Part shown: in pieces, positions 17,027-26,092 of the stretch
Layout: each line of letters starts with the position of its first letter
Position numbering within the stretch: position 1 is the first letter of the stretch
Assembly (NCBI GenBank): GCA_965199095.1
Contig: CBDAQM010000004.1
Location: forward strand, 310,001-374,000
Source: LMUY01 sp965199095
GTDB lineage: Bacteria > Pseudomonadota > Alphaproteobacteria > Acetobacterales > Acetobacteraceae
Length of the DNA stretch: 64,000 bases
Direction: 5' to 3'
The notes under the pieces: generated by a model
The model's database searches: none
What the model saw: only the letters and a program-made list of their open reading frames with translations
What the model was told of the DNA's origin: nothing
Position numbers and translations under genes: made by a program

Positions 17027-17060
17027 AAAAGCGAGGGCGGTCCGGCATAGCATAGCTGCC

Positions 17061-18632
17061 ATGATCTACCATCCGCCGCCGCACATCACCCAGGCCTGGT
17101 CCGTCACCAAACCGTCTGCGACTGGCCGCAGGGGCATGGTGGCGTCGCAGTCGCGCGACGCGGCGCTGGCCGGCGTCGCCATCCTGGATGCCGGCGGCAA
17201 CGCCATCGATGCCGCCGTGGGCACGGCGCTGGCGCTTGCCACCGCGGAGCCGTGGAATTCCGGGTTGGGCGGCATCGGCTTCGCCGTCGTGCATCGCGCC
17301 GGCCAGCAGGCAGCGGAGACGGTCGATTTCGGCCCGGTGGCGCCGGCCGGCTTGCGGCCGGACGCGTTCCGCCTGACCGGGCGGGTGACGAAGGATTTGT
17401 TTACCTGGCCAGCGGTGGAGGGTGACGCCAACATCCACGGTCCGCTGTCCTTCACCATCCCGTCGGCGGTGGCCGGCTATGCCCATCTGCATGGGCGCTG
17501 GGGCGTGCTTCCGCTTTCGGACGTGATCGCCCCGGCGATCGCCCTCGCCAAGCGGGGCCTGCCGCAGGATTGGTTCACCACCCTCAAGATCGCGAACTCC
17601 GCCGCGGTGCTGCGGCGCTACGCGGAAAGCGCCGCGATCTACCTGCCGGACGGGCTGCCGCCGGTCGCACCCTACCAGGGTTCGCCGGGGTATTTCCGCC
17701 AGGGCCGTCTGTTGGACACGCTGGAGCGGCTCGGGCATGCCGGCCTGCGCGACTTTTACGAGGGCGACGTGGCGGCCACCCTCGCCGCGGATTTCACCGC
17801 GGTGGGCAGCCTGATCACGGCCGAGGATTTGCGGCGGTGCGAGGCGCGCATCCTGCCGGCGACGCCGGTGGACTGGCATGGCCGCACCATCCAACTCGCG
17901 ACCGGGCTGACGGCGGGGCCGACCTTTGCCCGCGTGCTCGACACCATGCGGGACGTGCCCCGCGGCGATGCGCCGGACGCGGCCTGGTTCACCGCGCTCA
18001 GCCGGGCGATGAAGTCCGCCTATGCCGAGCGGCTGTCGGGGCTCGGCGAGTCGGAGCCGAAGGCGGCGGAGAGCTGCACCACCCACCTCACCGTCTGCGA
18101 CGCCGCAGGCACGATGGTGGCGATGACCACGACGCTGCTGTCCTCCATGGGCAGCCGCGTCGTGCTGCCGCAATCCGGCGTGCTGATGAACAACGGCGTG
18201 ATGTGGTTCGACCCGCGGCCGGGCCAGCCCAACTCCGCCGCGCCCGGCAAGCGGCCGCTGACCAACATGTGCCCGGTGATCGTCAGCGATGGCAGCGGCC
18301 CGGTGATCGCCGCCGGGGCGTCCGGCGGGCGTCGCATCATGGCGGCGGTGGCGCAGATGCTGGCCTTCACCCTCGATTTCGGGATGGACCCGGCAGCGGC
18401 CGCCCACCATCCACGGATCGACGTGTCGGACCCCGGCAGCGTCAACGCCGATCGCAGGTTGCCACCGGACGTGTTGGACGCGTTGCAGGCGGATGGCCCG
18501 GTGGAGGTCGTGGAGCACGGCGTCGTCCCCGTGAACTTCGCCTGCCCGAACCTGATCTACCAGCACGGGGGCCAGCGGACCGGGATCAGCGACGTCATGT
18601 CGCCGTGGTCGGCCGCGGTCGCCCAGGCATGA
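17061..18632 (+). CDS. Gamma-glutamyltransferase family protein
   Basis: A 523-residue Ntn-hydrolase of the gamma-glutamyltransferase family, normally made as a precursor that cleaves itself before a threonine nucleophile. Blocks: GMVASQSRDAALAGVAILDAGGNAIDAA at the N-terminus, and the cleavage/nucleophile region SCTTHLTVCDAAGTMVAMTT, with Thr the likely new N-terminus. MLSSMGS-like and NNGVMWFDPRPG blocks follow. No signal peptide is obvious, so it is probably cytoplasmic. Substrates may be gamma-glutamyl compounds or cephalosporin-like amides. Its stop overlaps the lipoprotein gene start (ATGA). Confidence 0.88.
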   Translation: MIYHPPPHITQAWSVTKPSATGRRGMVASQSRDAALAGVAILDAGGNAIDAAVGTALALATAEPWNSGLGGIGFAVVHRAGQQAAETVDFGPVAPAGLRPDAFRLTGRVTKDLFTWPAVEGDANIHGPLSFTIPSAVAGYAHLHGRWGVLPLSDVIAPAIALAKRGLPQDWFTTLKIANSAAVLRRYAESAAIYLPDGLPPVAPYQGSPGYFRQGRLLDTLERLGHAGLRDFYEGDVAATLAADFTAVGSLITAEDLRRCEARILPATPVDWHGRTIQLATGLTAGPTFARVLDTMRDVPRGDAPDAAWFTALSRAMKSAYAERLSGLGESEPKAAESCTTHLTVCDAAGTMVAMTTTLLSSMGSRVVLPQSGVLMNNGVMWFDPRPGQPNSAAPGKRPLTNMCPVIVSDGSGPVIAAGASGGRRIMAAVAQMLAFTLDFGMDPAAAAHHPRIDVSDPGSVNADRRLPPDVLDALQADGPVEVVEHGVVPVNFACPNLIYQHGGQRTGISDVMSPWSAAVAQA

Positions 18633-18874
18633 GGGCGGCGCTGCTCGTCCTCCTCATGCTCAGCGGCTGTGCCACGCAGCCCACCCTGGTCATGGTCAAT
18701 CCGCACAATGGCGCGACGGTCGATTGCGACGTTCCGCTGCCGGATGCGAGTTCCGGCGACTACCTGGTGTCGCGTGCCTGCCTGTCCGCCTGCCAGGCGC
18801 ATGGGTTCCGCCCGGTGCCAGGCGTGCAGGCCCCCAGTTCCGCCGATGGTATCCCCACCCAATGTATGAACTGA
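18629..18874 (+). CDS. Small lipoprotein
   Basis: An 81-residue lipoprotein with a short signal peptide and lipobox (MRAALLVLLMLSGC, Cys at 14). The mature part has four more cysteines (DCDVPLP, RACLSACQAHG, TQCMN) that could form two disulfides. It overlaps the gamma-glutamyltransferase gene by 4 bp and the amidase gene by 13 bp, so all three are one transcript. The family is not recognised. Confidence 0.75.
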   Translation: MRAALLVLLMLSGCATQPTLVMVNPHNGATVDCDVPLPDASSGDYLVSRACLSACQAHGFRPVPGVQAPSSADGIPTQCMN

Positions 18875-20265
18875 CCGAGCCGGCATTGCTGCCGGCCGAA
18901 GCGCTGCTGTACCACTATCAGCGCGGCACGATCACCCCGGTCGAAGCGCTGCAATCCGTCATGGAGCGGATCGCGCGCTTCAACCCCGGCATCAACGCCT
19001 TCGCCGCGATGAGCCCGGCGGCGCTGGAGGCGGCGGGGCAGAGCGCCATGCGGTGGCGCGCCGGCCGTCCGCTCGGCCTGCTGGACGGCGTGCCTTGCAC
19101 GGTGAAGGACTTGCTGGACTTGGCCGGTTTTCCGACCCGCCGCGGCAGCCGGCTGACCTCGCCCGAGCCGGTGGCGGACGATGCGCCCGCCGTGCTGGCG
19201 CTAAAGAACGCGGGCGCGGTCATCATCGGCAAGACCACGACGACGGAGTATGGCTGGAAGACGCCCGGCGACTGCCCGCTGCACGGCATCACCCGCAATC
19301 CCTGGGACACCAGCCGCACGACCGGCGGCTCCTCCAGCGGCGCCGGGGCGGCGGGGGCGGCCTGCTTCGGCCCGCTGCATATCGGCACGGATGCCGGCGG
19401 CTCGGTCCGCATCCCGGCGGCCTGGTGCGGCCTGGTCGGGTTGAAGCCGAGTTTCGGCCGCATCCCGCAATGGCCGCTCGGCGCGTTCGCCAACGTCGCC
19501 TGCGCCGGGCCGATGACCCGCACGGTGGGCGATTGCGCGCTGATGTTCAGCGTCCTGGCCCAGTTCGACCGGCGCGACCCGTTCTGCCTGCCCGATGACG
19601 GGCGGGATTGGCGGGATGGCCTGTCGCAAGGCGTGGCCGGGCTGCGGGTCGGCGTGCTGCGCTATCCCGGGTTCGAGGCGCCGGTCGACGCGGACGGCAT
19701 CGCCGCGGTGGAGCAGGCCGCGCAGATCCTGGCCGATGCCGGGGCCGAAGTGCAGGAGGCCGCGCCCGATTTGCCGGACATCCGCGCCGTGTTCGGCCGC
19801 GTCTGGGGCGTGGCGCTGTCGCGCCTGGTGGGCAGCGTGCCGGAGCAGGATCGCGGCAAGCTGGATCCCGGGCTGCTCGATGTGGCGGCGCAGGAGGGCG
19901 GCATGCTGGCCACCGATATGGTCGGGGCGGAGGCAACCCGGATCCAGGCGGCGCACGCGATGGCTCGGCTGCACGCCGAGTACGACCTGGTGCTGACCCC
20001 GACGGTGCCGAACGGCCCGCTGCCTGCCGAGGCCGCGACGGTGGACCCGGTGCGGTCGCTGTGGACCGAGTGGGCGCCGTGGACCTTCCTCTACAACCTC
20101 AGCCGCCAGCCTGCGATCACCATTCCCATGCCGCCGGGTGAGGACGGGATGCCCCGCTCGGTGCAACTGGCCGGGCCGCTTTACCGCGACGACCTGGTGC
20201 TGCGCGGCGCCTGGGCGATCGAACAGGCGGGCGCCTTTGCGCTGGCGCCGTTGGGTGAGGGATGA
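18862..20265 (+). CDS. Amidase (amidase signature family)
   Basis: A 467-residue amidase signature enzyme. The Ser-cisSer-Lys triad is visible: Lys in TVKDLLDLAG, cis-Ser in TGGSSSGAGAA and the nucleophile Ser in DAGGSVRIPAAW. The start ATG at 18862 (MYELTEPALLP) lies inside the end of the lipoprotein gene. Family members hydrolyse many amides, and GatA is the best known. No gatB or gatC is nearby, so this is a catabolic or detoxifying amidase. The substrate is unknown. Confidence 0.9.
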   Translation: MYELTEPALLPAEALLYHYQRGTITPVEALQSVMERIARFNPGINAFAAMSPAALEAAGQSAMRWRAGRPLGLLDGVPCTVKDLLDLAGFPTRRGSRLTSPEPVADDAPAVLALKNAGAVIIGKTTTTEYGWKTPGDCPLHGITRNPWDTSRTTGGSSSGAGAAGAACFGPLHIGTDAGGSVRIPAAWCGLVGLKPSFGRIPQWPLGAFANVACAGPMTRTVGDCALMFSVLAQFDRRDPFCLPDDGRDWRDGLSQGVAGLRVGVLRYPGFEAPVDADGIAAVEQAAQILADAGAEVQEAAPDLPDIRAVFGRVWGVALSRLVGSVPEQDRGKLDPGLLDVAAQEGGMLATDMVGAEATRIQAAHAMARLHAEYDLVLTPTVPNGPLPAEAATVDPVRSLWTEWAPWTFLYNLSRQPAITIPMPPGEDGMPRSVQLAGPLYRDDLVLRGAWAIEQAGAFALAPLGEG

Positions 20266-20356
20266 GTCGGCGTTCCTGAGCGGGGCGGCGACTGTTTGTC
20301 GCGTCCGTGTTGCTGATGTACACCCAGGTTCAGCTCCCGATGCAATCCACTCGCGC

Positions 20357-21595
20357 TCACACCCACTCGCCACGCCGCATCACCGCCTCGCGCCCGCCAT
20401 CCGGCGCAACGCCGTCCACGTCAACCTCGCCGGAGCCGATCATCCAGTCGATATGGATCAGGCTGGTGTTGGCGCCGCGACGGGCGAGTTCGGCCTCGCT
20501 GGCGGTGGTGCCGCCCTCCAGGCAGGTGCGGTAGGCCTGGCCGATGGCGATGTGGCTGGCGGCGTTCTCGTCGTACAGCGTGTTGTAGAACAGCAGCCCG
20601 CTGGCCGAAATCGGCGAGGAGTTGGGGACCAGCGCCACTTCGCCCAGCCGCCTTGCGCCGTCATCCGTGTCCAGCACCTTGTGCAGCACCGTCTGACCGC
20701 TGCTCGCCGTCGCGTCCACGATGCGCCCGGCCTCGAACCGGACGGCGATGTCCTGGATCAGCGTGCCGCCATAGGATAGCGGCTTGGTGCTGCGGACATG
20801 CCCGTCCACGTGGGCCAAATGCGGGGTGGTGAACACCTCCTCGCTCGGGATGTTCGGGTTGCAGACCACGCCATTCTTCGCCCGCTCTGCCCCGCCAAGC
20901 CAGAGATGCCCCTCCGACAGCCCGACGCGTAGGTCGGTGCCGGGGCCCTGAAAGTGCAGCGCGTCATAGCGCTTGGCGTTGAGGTGCGTGGTGCGGGCGT
21001 GCAAGGTGGCATTGTGCTCGGCCCAGGCCGCCACCGGGTCGGGCTGGTCAATGCGGGAGGCGGCGAAGATCGCGTCCCACAGCTTCGCCACCGCCGCGTC
21101 CTGCGGCAGGTCCGGGAACATCAGCGCGGCCCAGGACGGCGTGGCGTAGGACACGATGCTCCAGTTGATGTCGAAATTGGTGATCAGCTCCAGCGCCGGG
21201 CGGTAGGCGACGGAGCGGGCGCGGTTGGCGCGCGACACGCGGTCGGGATCCTGCGCGGCCAGCAAGGTGGGGTTGTCGCCGCCAATGGCCAGCCGCGCCG
21301 CACCGGAGCGATAGGCCTGCGCCATGCCCTCGAACAGCCAGGCCGGCGCGTAGTCGAACGCGGCGTCCGGGGCGTGCTGGTAGCGCGCGAGCGTGGTCTG
21401 CTCGTCCGACAGCAGGGTGGTCACCAGGCTCGCCCCGGCCTTGTAGGCGTGCTCGGTGATGCGGCGCACCAGCGGCACGGCGTCCAGCGGGGCGGTCAGC
21501 ACCACCTCCTGGCCCGGTGCGAGGCCGAGCCCCACGTGGACGGCGACCTGGCCCAGCAGGTCCAGGCGGGCTTCATGCGTCATTGGAGAGGCCAT
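20357..21595 (-). CDS. M29 family metallo-aminopeptidase
   Basis: A 412-residue aminopeptidase of family M29 (AmpS/aminopeptidase T), a cytoplasmic exopeptidase with a two-metal site. Metal-ligand regions are visible: VGLSEGHLWLGG, the NPNIPSEEVFTTPH block with two Glu and a His, LFYNTLYDENAASH, and HIDWMIGSGEVDVDG near the end. I chose the ATG at 21595 because AAGG lies at good spacing before it. An ATG at 21604 is also possible. It follows the cyclase gene by 29 bp on the same strand. Confidence 0.9.
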   Translation of the reverse strand: MASPMTHEARLDLLGQVAVHVGLGLAPGQEVVLTAPLDAVPLVRRITEHAYKAGASLVTTLLSDEQTTLARYQHAPDAAFDYAPAWLFEGMAQAYRSGAARLAIGGDNPTLLAAQDPDRVSRANRARSVAYRPALELITNFDINWSIVSYATPSWAALMFPDLPQDAAVAKLWDAIFAASRIDQPDPVAAWAEHNATLHARTTHLNAKRYDALHFQGPGTDLRVGLSEGHLWLGGAERAKNGVVCNPNIPSEEVFTTPHLAHVDGHVRSTKPLSYGGTLIQDIAVRFEAGRIVDATASSGQTVLHKVLDTDDGARRLGEVALVPNSSPISASGLLFYNTLYDENAASHIAIGQAYRTCLEGGTTASEAELARRGANTSLIHIDWMIGSGEVDVDGVAPDGGREAVMRRGEWV

Positions 21596-21624
21596 GGCAT
21601 CCATCCCTTGCAGGTGTCGGGCGA

Positions 21625-22683
21625 TCAAACGGTGGCGACCGGCGTGGCGGGCGATCCGACGGCGCCCGGCAACCGCAGCGGAGGGGCGGTGAGCAGGAAG
21701 CGGTTGCGGCCTTGTGCCCGCAGCCAATCCGCCAACTCCGTCAAATACCACATCTCGCCGAGATAGGCGCCGAGCCGGAACAGGCAATGCGCGTGCAGCG
21801 GCAGGGTGGCGCAGACATCCGCCGTGCAGGGCCGGGCCGGCGCCGCCTCCACCGCGTAATTGTCGGAGATCAACGCGACCAGGCCGCTCTCGGTGACCCA
21901 TTGCAGCAGCCGCTCGTCCCGCCCGTCTAACGCCGCGTTGGTCAGGCGCAGCCGCTCCGCATCAGGTTGCTTCTTCATGTCCAGCAGCATCTGCGCGAAG
22001 CCGGTGCGGAGGCACACGAGATCACCGGGCTCCACCACCACCTTGTCCTGCTCCAGCACCCGCATCAGCGCATCGTAGCCGACGATCTCGCCGGAGCGGC
22101 CGAAATGCGCCTCCAGGTCGATCATCACGGCGCGGCCCTGGATGCAGGACACCGCCATGTTCTCCACCCCCAGCCGCTGCGCGCCCTGCGGGCCGTCGTA
22201 GGGGATCTCCTTCCCGTCGCGGTAGATCACCGGCCCGGCGATGTCGCTGCCGGCGCGGAAGCCGTTGTAGAACACGTCCTCTGGCTTGCCGTCGCCGTCC
22301 ACGTCGAACATCTGCCCGACATGGGCCAGGGTGTCCCATTGCGTGGAGTATTGCAGCGTCAGCACCACCTGGTCGTCGCACACCACGTCCAGCGCCGTCG
22401 GGTCGTAGCAGCGCAGCGGCAGCGCCATGTTGGCCCGGCCCTCCCGCAGGGTGGGGCGGAGCTGCGGCGGCTGGCGGCGCGGGTTGACCACGCTGCCGCC
22501 GGGGTAGTCGAGCGGCAGGGACAGGCAGAAGGTGCGGCCCTCCTGCACCTCGGCAATGCCTTGCAGCACTTTCTCGCGCGTCAGCAGGTTGAGCCGCCCG
22601 AGCTCGTCGTCCGCCCCCCAATCGCCCCAGGTCGAGCCCGGCGGCCGCCGGGTCCAGCGCTTGGTGTCGGTTGAACTGGCCAT
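21625..22683 (-). CDS. Cyclase family protein (kynurenine formamidase-like)
   Basis: A 352-residue protein of the metal-dependent cyclase/formamidase family. Visible features are WGDWGADDELGRLNLLT near the N-terminus, a modified metal motif QWDTLAHVGQMFD instead of the classic HxGTHxD, the block MIDLEAHFG, and SDNYAVEAAPA. Members of this long subgroup are usually of unknown substrate. The ATG at 22683 has a clear GGGGAG site 7 bp upstream. It is transcribed with the M29 peptidase, which suggests peptide or amide catabolism. Confidence 0.85.
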   Translation of the reverse strand: MASSTDTKRWTRRPPGSTWGDWGADDELGRLNLLTREKVLQGIAEVQEGRTFCLSLPLDYPGGSVVNPRRQPPQLRPTLREGRANMALPLRCYDPTALDVVCDDQVVLTLQYSTQWDTLAHVGQMFDVDGDGKPEDVFYNGFRAGSDIAGPVIYRDGKEIPYDGPQGAQRLGVENMAVSCIQGRAVMIDLEAHFGRSGEIVGYDALMRVLEQDKVVVEPGDLVCLRTGFAQMLLDMKKQPDAERLRLTNAALDGRDERLLQWVTESGLVALISDNYAVEAAPARPCTADVCATLPLHAHCLFRLGAYLGEMWYLTELADWLRAQGRNRFLLTAPPLRLPGAVGSPATPVATV

Positions 22684-22787
22684 CCTGGTGCTCCCCATTG
22701 GTTTTGACCAAATCGCTAGCCCCTTGCTGCCACGCTGTCCAACTGGGCATACAGGGCGCATCGACGATGCCTGCCCGGAGAGACGCC

Positions 22788-22943
22788 ATGATCCGCACCA
22801 CCCTTGCTCTTGCCGTCCTCCTGCTCGCCGGTTGCGACAGCGCGGCGGTCAACCAGACCGCGCACGTGCCGAGCTACCGGCATTCCTTCGTGAACTCCTC
22901 CGCCAACTCCGAATACGAGCCGCCGAACAGCATGCCGCGGTAA
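22788..22943 (+). CDS. Very small lipoprotein
   Basis: A 51-residue product with a clear lipoprotein signal (LALAVLLLAGC, Cys at 16), then a polar tail NQTAHVPSYRHSFVNSSANSEYEPPN. CCCGGAGAGACGCC precedes the ATG and contains a good ribosome binding site. It is divergent from the cyclase gene. The function is unknown. Confidence 0.65.
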   Translation: MIRTTLALAVLLLAGCDSAAVNQTAHVPSYRHSFVNSSANSEYEPPNSMPR

Positions 22944-22998
22944 GCCGGCATCCCCGCGCTTCACGTTTTGTGACCCCGCTACGTTCGGTGTAGCAAAG

Positions 22999-23043
22999 TA
23001 GCCCGTATGAGCTTTGCTCATGCGGGACCACACACGGAGGTCC
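22999..23043 (+). repeat. REP element upstream of the RAYT gene
   Basis: The hairpin GCCCGTATGAGC / GCTCATGCGGGAC is followed by a conserved tail CACACGGAGGT. The same unit recurs downstream at 23641-23700 and 23701-23760, with an inverted relative at 23608-23637. REP units flanking a RAYT gene are the expected substrate of that transposase. Confidence 0.8.
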
Positions 23044-23050
23044 GTCGCTC

Positions 23051-23607
23051 GTGGTTCGCTACCGCCGCAATTTCATCCCGGGCGGCACATTCTTCTTCAC
23101 CGTTGCACTCGCGGATCGCCAGTCTACGCTGCTGGCACGTCGATCGCCAAGCTTCGCCTCGCCTTCCGTGTGGTGCGGAACGAACGCCCGTTTGACATCG
23201 ATGCGATCGTCATCCTGCCGGATCACCTGCATGCTGTCTTTACTCTTCCTGATGGCGACGCTGACTTCCCACTGCGCTGGAGACGCATCAAAACGGTGTT
23301 CACTCAAGCGGTGATTGCGGACGGGGCAACCTTCAAGCGACGCGATGGCGGAGGTCGCACTTTGTGGCAGCGACGGTTCTGGGAGCACACAATCCGCGAT
23401 ACGACTGATTTCAACCGTCATGTGGATTACATCCACTACAACCCAACAAAGCATGGCTACGTGGTAAATCCGCTGGATTGGCCGTATTCCTCGTTGCACC
23501 AATTCGTCCGCGACGGGGTTTTGCCGCCTGACTGGGGCAAGGTGGCTGGGGCCGATGGGTTTGGCGAGCCTTCGCGTAGCGCGTGTGGACCTGCCAAGTG
23601 CCTGTGA
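23051..23607 (+). pseudogene. REP-associated tyrosine transposase (RAYT), frameshifted
   Basis: This is a Y1-type single-strand transposase (IS200/IS605-related) that mobilises REP repeats. The N-terminus MVRYRRNFIPGGTFFFTVAL runs in one frame from the GTG at 23051. The rest (IAKLRLAFRVVRNERPFDID, then the HxH motif HLHAVF, and HVDYIHYNPTKHGYV) runs in the neighbouring frame. The break lies at about 23141-23149, where 8 bp replace the expected 9 between the STLL and IAKL codons, so one base has been lost. Apart from this it is complete. REP units flank it on both sides. Confidence 0.85.
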
Positions 23608-23760
23608 TCCCGCATTCGCTGCGCGAATACGGGCTACCTCGCTGTGGCAGCGTAGCCCGTATGAGCTTTTGCTCATGCGGGACCCAACACACACGGAGGT
23701 GTGTGGCAGCGTAGCCCGTATGAGCTTTTGCTCATGCGGGACCGCACACACGGAGGTCCG
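23608..23760. repeat. REP cluster downstream of the RAYT gene
   Basis: One inverted REP-like unit (TCCCGCATTCGCTGCG, ending ATACGGGCTAC, 23608-23637) is followed by two head-to-tail units at 23641-23700 and 23701-23760. Both contain GTAGCCCGTATGAGC, a T-rich loop, GCTCATGCGGGACC and the tail CACACGGAGGT. They are nearly identical to each other and to the upstream unit at 22999. Confidence 0.85.
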
Positions 23761-23781
23761 CCGATCGCCCGTGACTACGCC

Positions 23782-24267
23782 TTAGCTGGCGGACAGGATC
23801 AGCGGCAGGGTCAACGCGGCGATGATGGCAAGCTGGGGTGCGTCGGTTTCGCTGAAGCGGTCTCCCGCCGCGGAGATGCTGAGGCTGGCCATGCAGCGTC
23901 CCCCGAACATGACCGGCACGTTGACCATCCCGCCGATGCCCAGGCTGAAGATCAACGCGTAATCGAAGAACGTGCGCTCGATGTCGGCAGCGTTGTGGCA
24001 GAGATACAGCTCCCCCTCGTCCAGCGTCTTCTTGCCCCAATGCGTGTCCTTCTTCTGCTTGCGCCCGCCCACCGGATAGGCGTCCGGGTGGCTGGAATAC
24101 AGCCGCTCGACCTCCGAGGTAGCGATCAGGTGGTTCAGCGCGGTGAACAGCCGACGGTCGTACAAACGCAGCAGCAGGGCGTCGATCGCCTGCCAGGCGG
24201 CCTGGCGGTCGGCCCGCGCGGTCAGCCGCATGACCTCCGTCACGTCGGTCAGGGTGATGTCAGCCAT
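23782..24267 (-). CDS. GAF-domain-like protein
   Basis: A 161-residue protein with a GAF-like fold: MADITLTDVTEVMRL start, an N-terminal helix with RRLFTALNHLI, then SEVERLYSSHPDAYPVGGRK. FFDYALIFSLGIGGMVNVPV and GRCMASLSISAAGDRFSETD follow, which match the small stand-alone GAF proteins found beside Liv-type transporter genes. It is the last gene of the livJHM run (25 bp after livM) and may sense the transported compound. The ligand is unknown. Confidence 0.75.
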   Translation of the reverse strand: MADITLTDVTEVMRLTARADRQAAWQAIDALLLRLYDRRLFTALNHLIATSEVERLYSSHPDAYPVGGRKQKKDTHWGKKTLDEGELYLCHNAADIERTFFDYALIFSLGIGGMVNVPVMFGGRCMASLSISAAGDRFSETDAPQLAIIAALTLPLILSAS

Positions 24268-24292
24268 GGTGATCCTCCTTAGTAGGGTTGTC

Positions 24293-25222
24293 CTAAGCCT
24301 GCTTACCGCTGGCCGCGGAATAACGCGTCACCGGATGGTCGAGTGCCTCCGGCAGCAGGCCGCGGCTGCGATAGCGCATCACCACCAGCAGCGCCGCCGT
24401 CACCAGGAATTGCTGCAAGGCGGCGCCCTGCACCGCGCCCAGCCCGGGGATCAGCGGCGTGATGAACCGCGTGCCCTCCAGGAAGATCACGATCACCAGG
24501 CCACCCAGCACCGCGCCGCGGTTGTTGTCGATCCCGCCCGACAGCAGCGCCATCATGATGTACAGCGTCAGCAGCGGCACGAAGACGTCCGGCACCACGA
24601 AGGAGGTGTAGTGCGCGTACAGCGCCCCGGCCAAGCCCATCGCGGTGCAGCCGATGGCGAAGGCCAGCACCTTGAACGCCAGCACCGGCTTGCCCGCCAC
24701 CGCCGCCACCTGGTCGTCGTCGCGGATCGCGCGCAGCACCCGCCCGAACGGCGAGTAGCTCAGCCGCTGCGCCAGGAGATAGGCGACGAAGACGATCACC
24801 AAGACGAGCGCCAGGTACGCCAGGTTGAACTCGGACGGCGACAGGCTGCTGCGCCAAGGGCCGGGAATGCCGGAAATCCCGTCCGTGCCGTTGGTCAGCC
24901 AGGTCTCGTTGCTTGCCGTCACCCGCAGCGACTCCGCAAACCCCAGGGTGACGATGGCCAGGTAGTCGCCGCGCAGCCGCACCGTGATCAGCGCCACCAG
25001 CGCGCCGGCAATGCCGCCCGCCACCGCGCCGGCCAGCATGCCCAGGCCGATCGCCACGCCCAGCTTCGTCGTCAGTAGGGCGGAGGTGTAGGCGCCGACC
25101 GCGAAGAACCCGACCAGGCCCAAATTGATCAGCCCGGTCATGCCCCAGATCACGTTGAGGCCCAGCGACATCAGCGCGTACAACCCCGCCGTCACGCCCA
25201 GCGCCACGATGTAGTTCGTCAT
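24293..25222 (-). CDS. Branched-chain-type ABC transporter permease (LivM family)
   Basis: A 309-residue inner-membrane permease of the LivM family, with about eight to ten hydrophobic segments. The family blocks are GMTGLINLGLVGFFAVGAYTSALL, the cytoplasmic loop LRLRGDYLAIVTLGFAESLR and the EAA-type region SPFGRVLRAIRDDDQVAAVAGK. It pairs with the LivH-type permease just upstream (3 bp gap). The ligand could be an amino acid, an amide or an aromatic acid. Confidence 0.92.
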   Translation of the reverse strand: MTNYIVALGVTAGLYALMSLGLNVIWGMTGLINLGLVGFFAVGAYTSALLTTKLGVAIGLGMLAGAVAGGIAGALVALITVRLRGDYLAIVTLGFAESLRVTASNETWLTNGTDGISGIPGPWRSSLSPSEFNLAYLALVLVIVFVAYLLAQRLSYSPFGRVLRAIRDDDQVAAVAGKPVLAFKVLAFAIGCTAMGLAGALYAHYTSFVVPDVFVPLLTLYIMMALLSGGIDNNRGAVLGGLVIVIFLEGTRFITPLIPGLGAVQGAALQQFLVTAALLVVMRYRSRGLLPEALDHPVTRYSAASGKQA

Positions 25223-25225
25223 GGC

Positions 25226-26092
25226 CTAATACGCCCGCTGGCCAAGCAGCCCGGACGGCCGCAGGATCAGCACGAGGAGGATCGCGAGGAAGCCCACCAC
25301 GCTGCGGTAGTTTGGGGTCAGCACCAGCAGGCACAGCTCCTCGCCCACCGACACCGTCAGCGCGCCCAGCACGGCGCCGGGGATGCTGCCCAGCCCGCCC
25401 ACCACCGACGCCGCGAACACCGACAGGATCACCCGGAACCCGGTCAGCGGATCGATCGTGGTGTCCAGCCCGATCAGCATGCCGCCCAAGCCCGCCAAGC
25501 CCATGCCGACGAAGGACACGACGCGCGCGATGCGGGCGGCGTCGATCCCCTTGATGCGGGCGAGCGACGGGTTGTCCGCCACCGCGCGCATCGCCTTGCC
25601 GGCGCGGGTGAAGGCGAGAAAGCCGAACACCGCCGCCATGACCACCAGCGAGATCGCCAGGTTCTCGATCTGCTGCGGCCCGACATGCAGCCCGGCGAAC
25701 CGCCAGTCCCGCGTCACCGGCAGATCGTATTCCCGAAAGTCGTTGCCGAACGCCATGCGCAGCAGGTTTTCCAGCGCGATCGTCAGCGCGATGGAACCGA
25801 TCGCGGTTGTGGCGAACCCGCTGGCGCGCAGCGGACGCAGTACGAATTCGTCGGTCGCCACGCCCACCAGCCCGGCCGCCAGGAACGCCAGGCCGAGCGA
25901 CGGCACGATGGACAAGCCTAACACCACGTTTGCGATCCAGCCGGCGAACGCGCCCACCGTCGCGTGCGAGGCAAGGGCGAAGTTGGGGAAGCGCAACACC
26001 GCGTAGATCGCACTCAGGCCGATGGCGGGAACCGCCAGGATGGTCCCCGCCATCAGCCCGTTGATCACCAGTTGCGCGACGTCCACCAGCAA
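25226..26092 (-). CDS. Branched-chain-type ABC transporter permease (LivH family)
   Basis: A 288-residue inner-membrane permease of the LivH family. It begins MLVDVAQLVINGLMAGTILA, has AIYAVLRFPNFALASHATVGAF, and carries the coupling loop RAGKAMRAVADNPSLARIKGID, in agreement with the family. The start is a TTG at 26092 that abuts the stop of the solute-binding protein gene, and a GTG at 26086 is also possible. Translational coupling to the upstream gene is likely. Confidence 0.92.
   Translation of the reverse strand: MLVDVAQLVINGLMAGTILAVPAIGLSAIYAVLRFPNFALASHATVGAFAGWIANVVLGLSIVPSLGLAFLAAGLVGVATDEFVLRPLRASGFATTAIGSIALTIALENLLRMAFGNDFREYDLPVTRDWRFAGLHVGPQQIENLAISLVVMAAVFGFLAFTRAGKAMRAVADNPSLARIKGIDAARIARVVSFVGMGLAGLGGMLIGLDTTIDPLTGFRVILSVFAASVVGGLGSIPGAVLGALTVSVGEELCLLVLTPNYRSVVGFLAILLVLILRPSGLLGQRAY

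Noticed and set aside
22970..23781. CRISPR array in the repeat-rich region near 23 kb
   Set aside because: The repeats are hairpin REP units beside a RAYT gene, with no regular spacers, and no cas gene is in the window.
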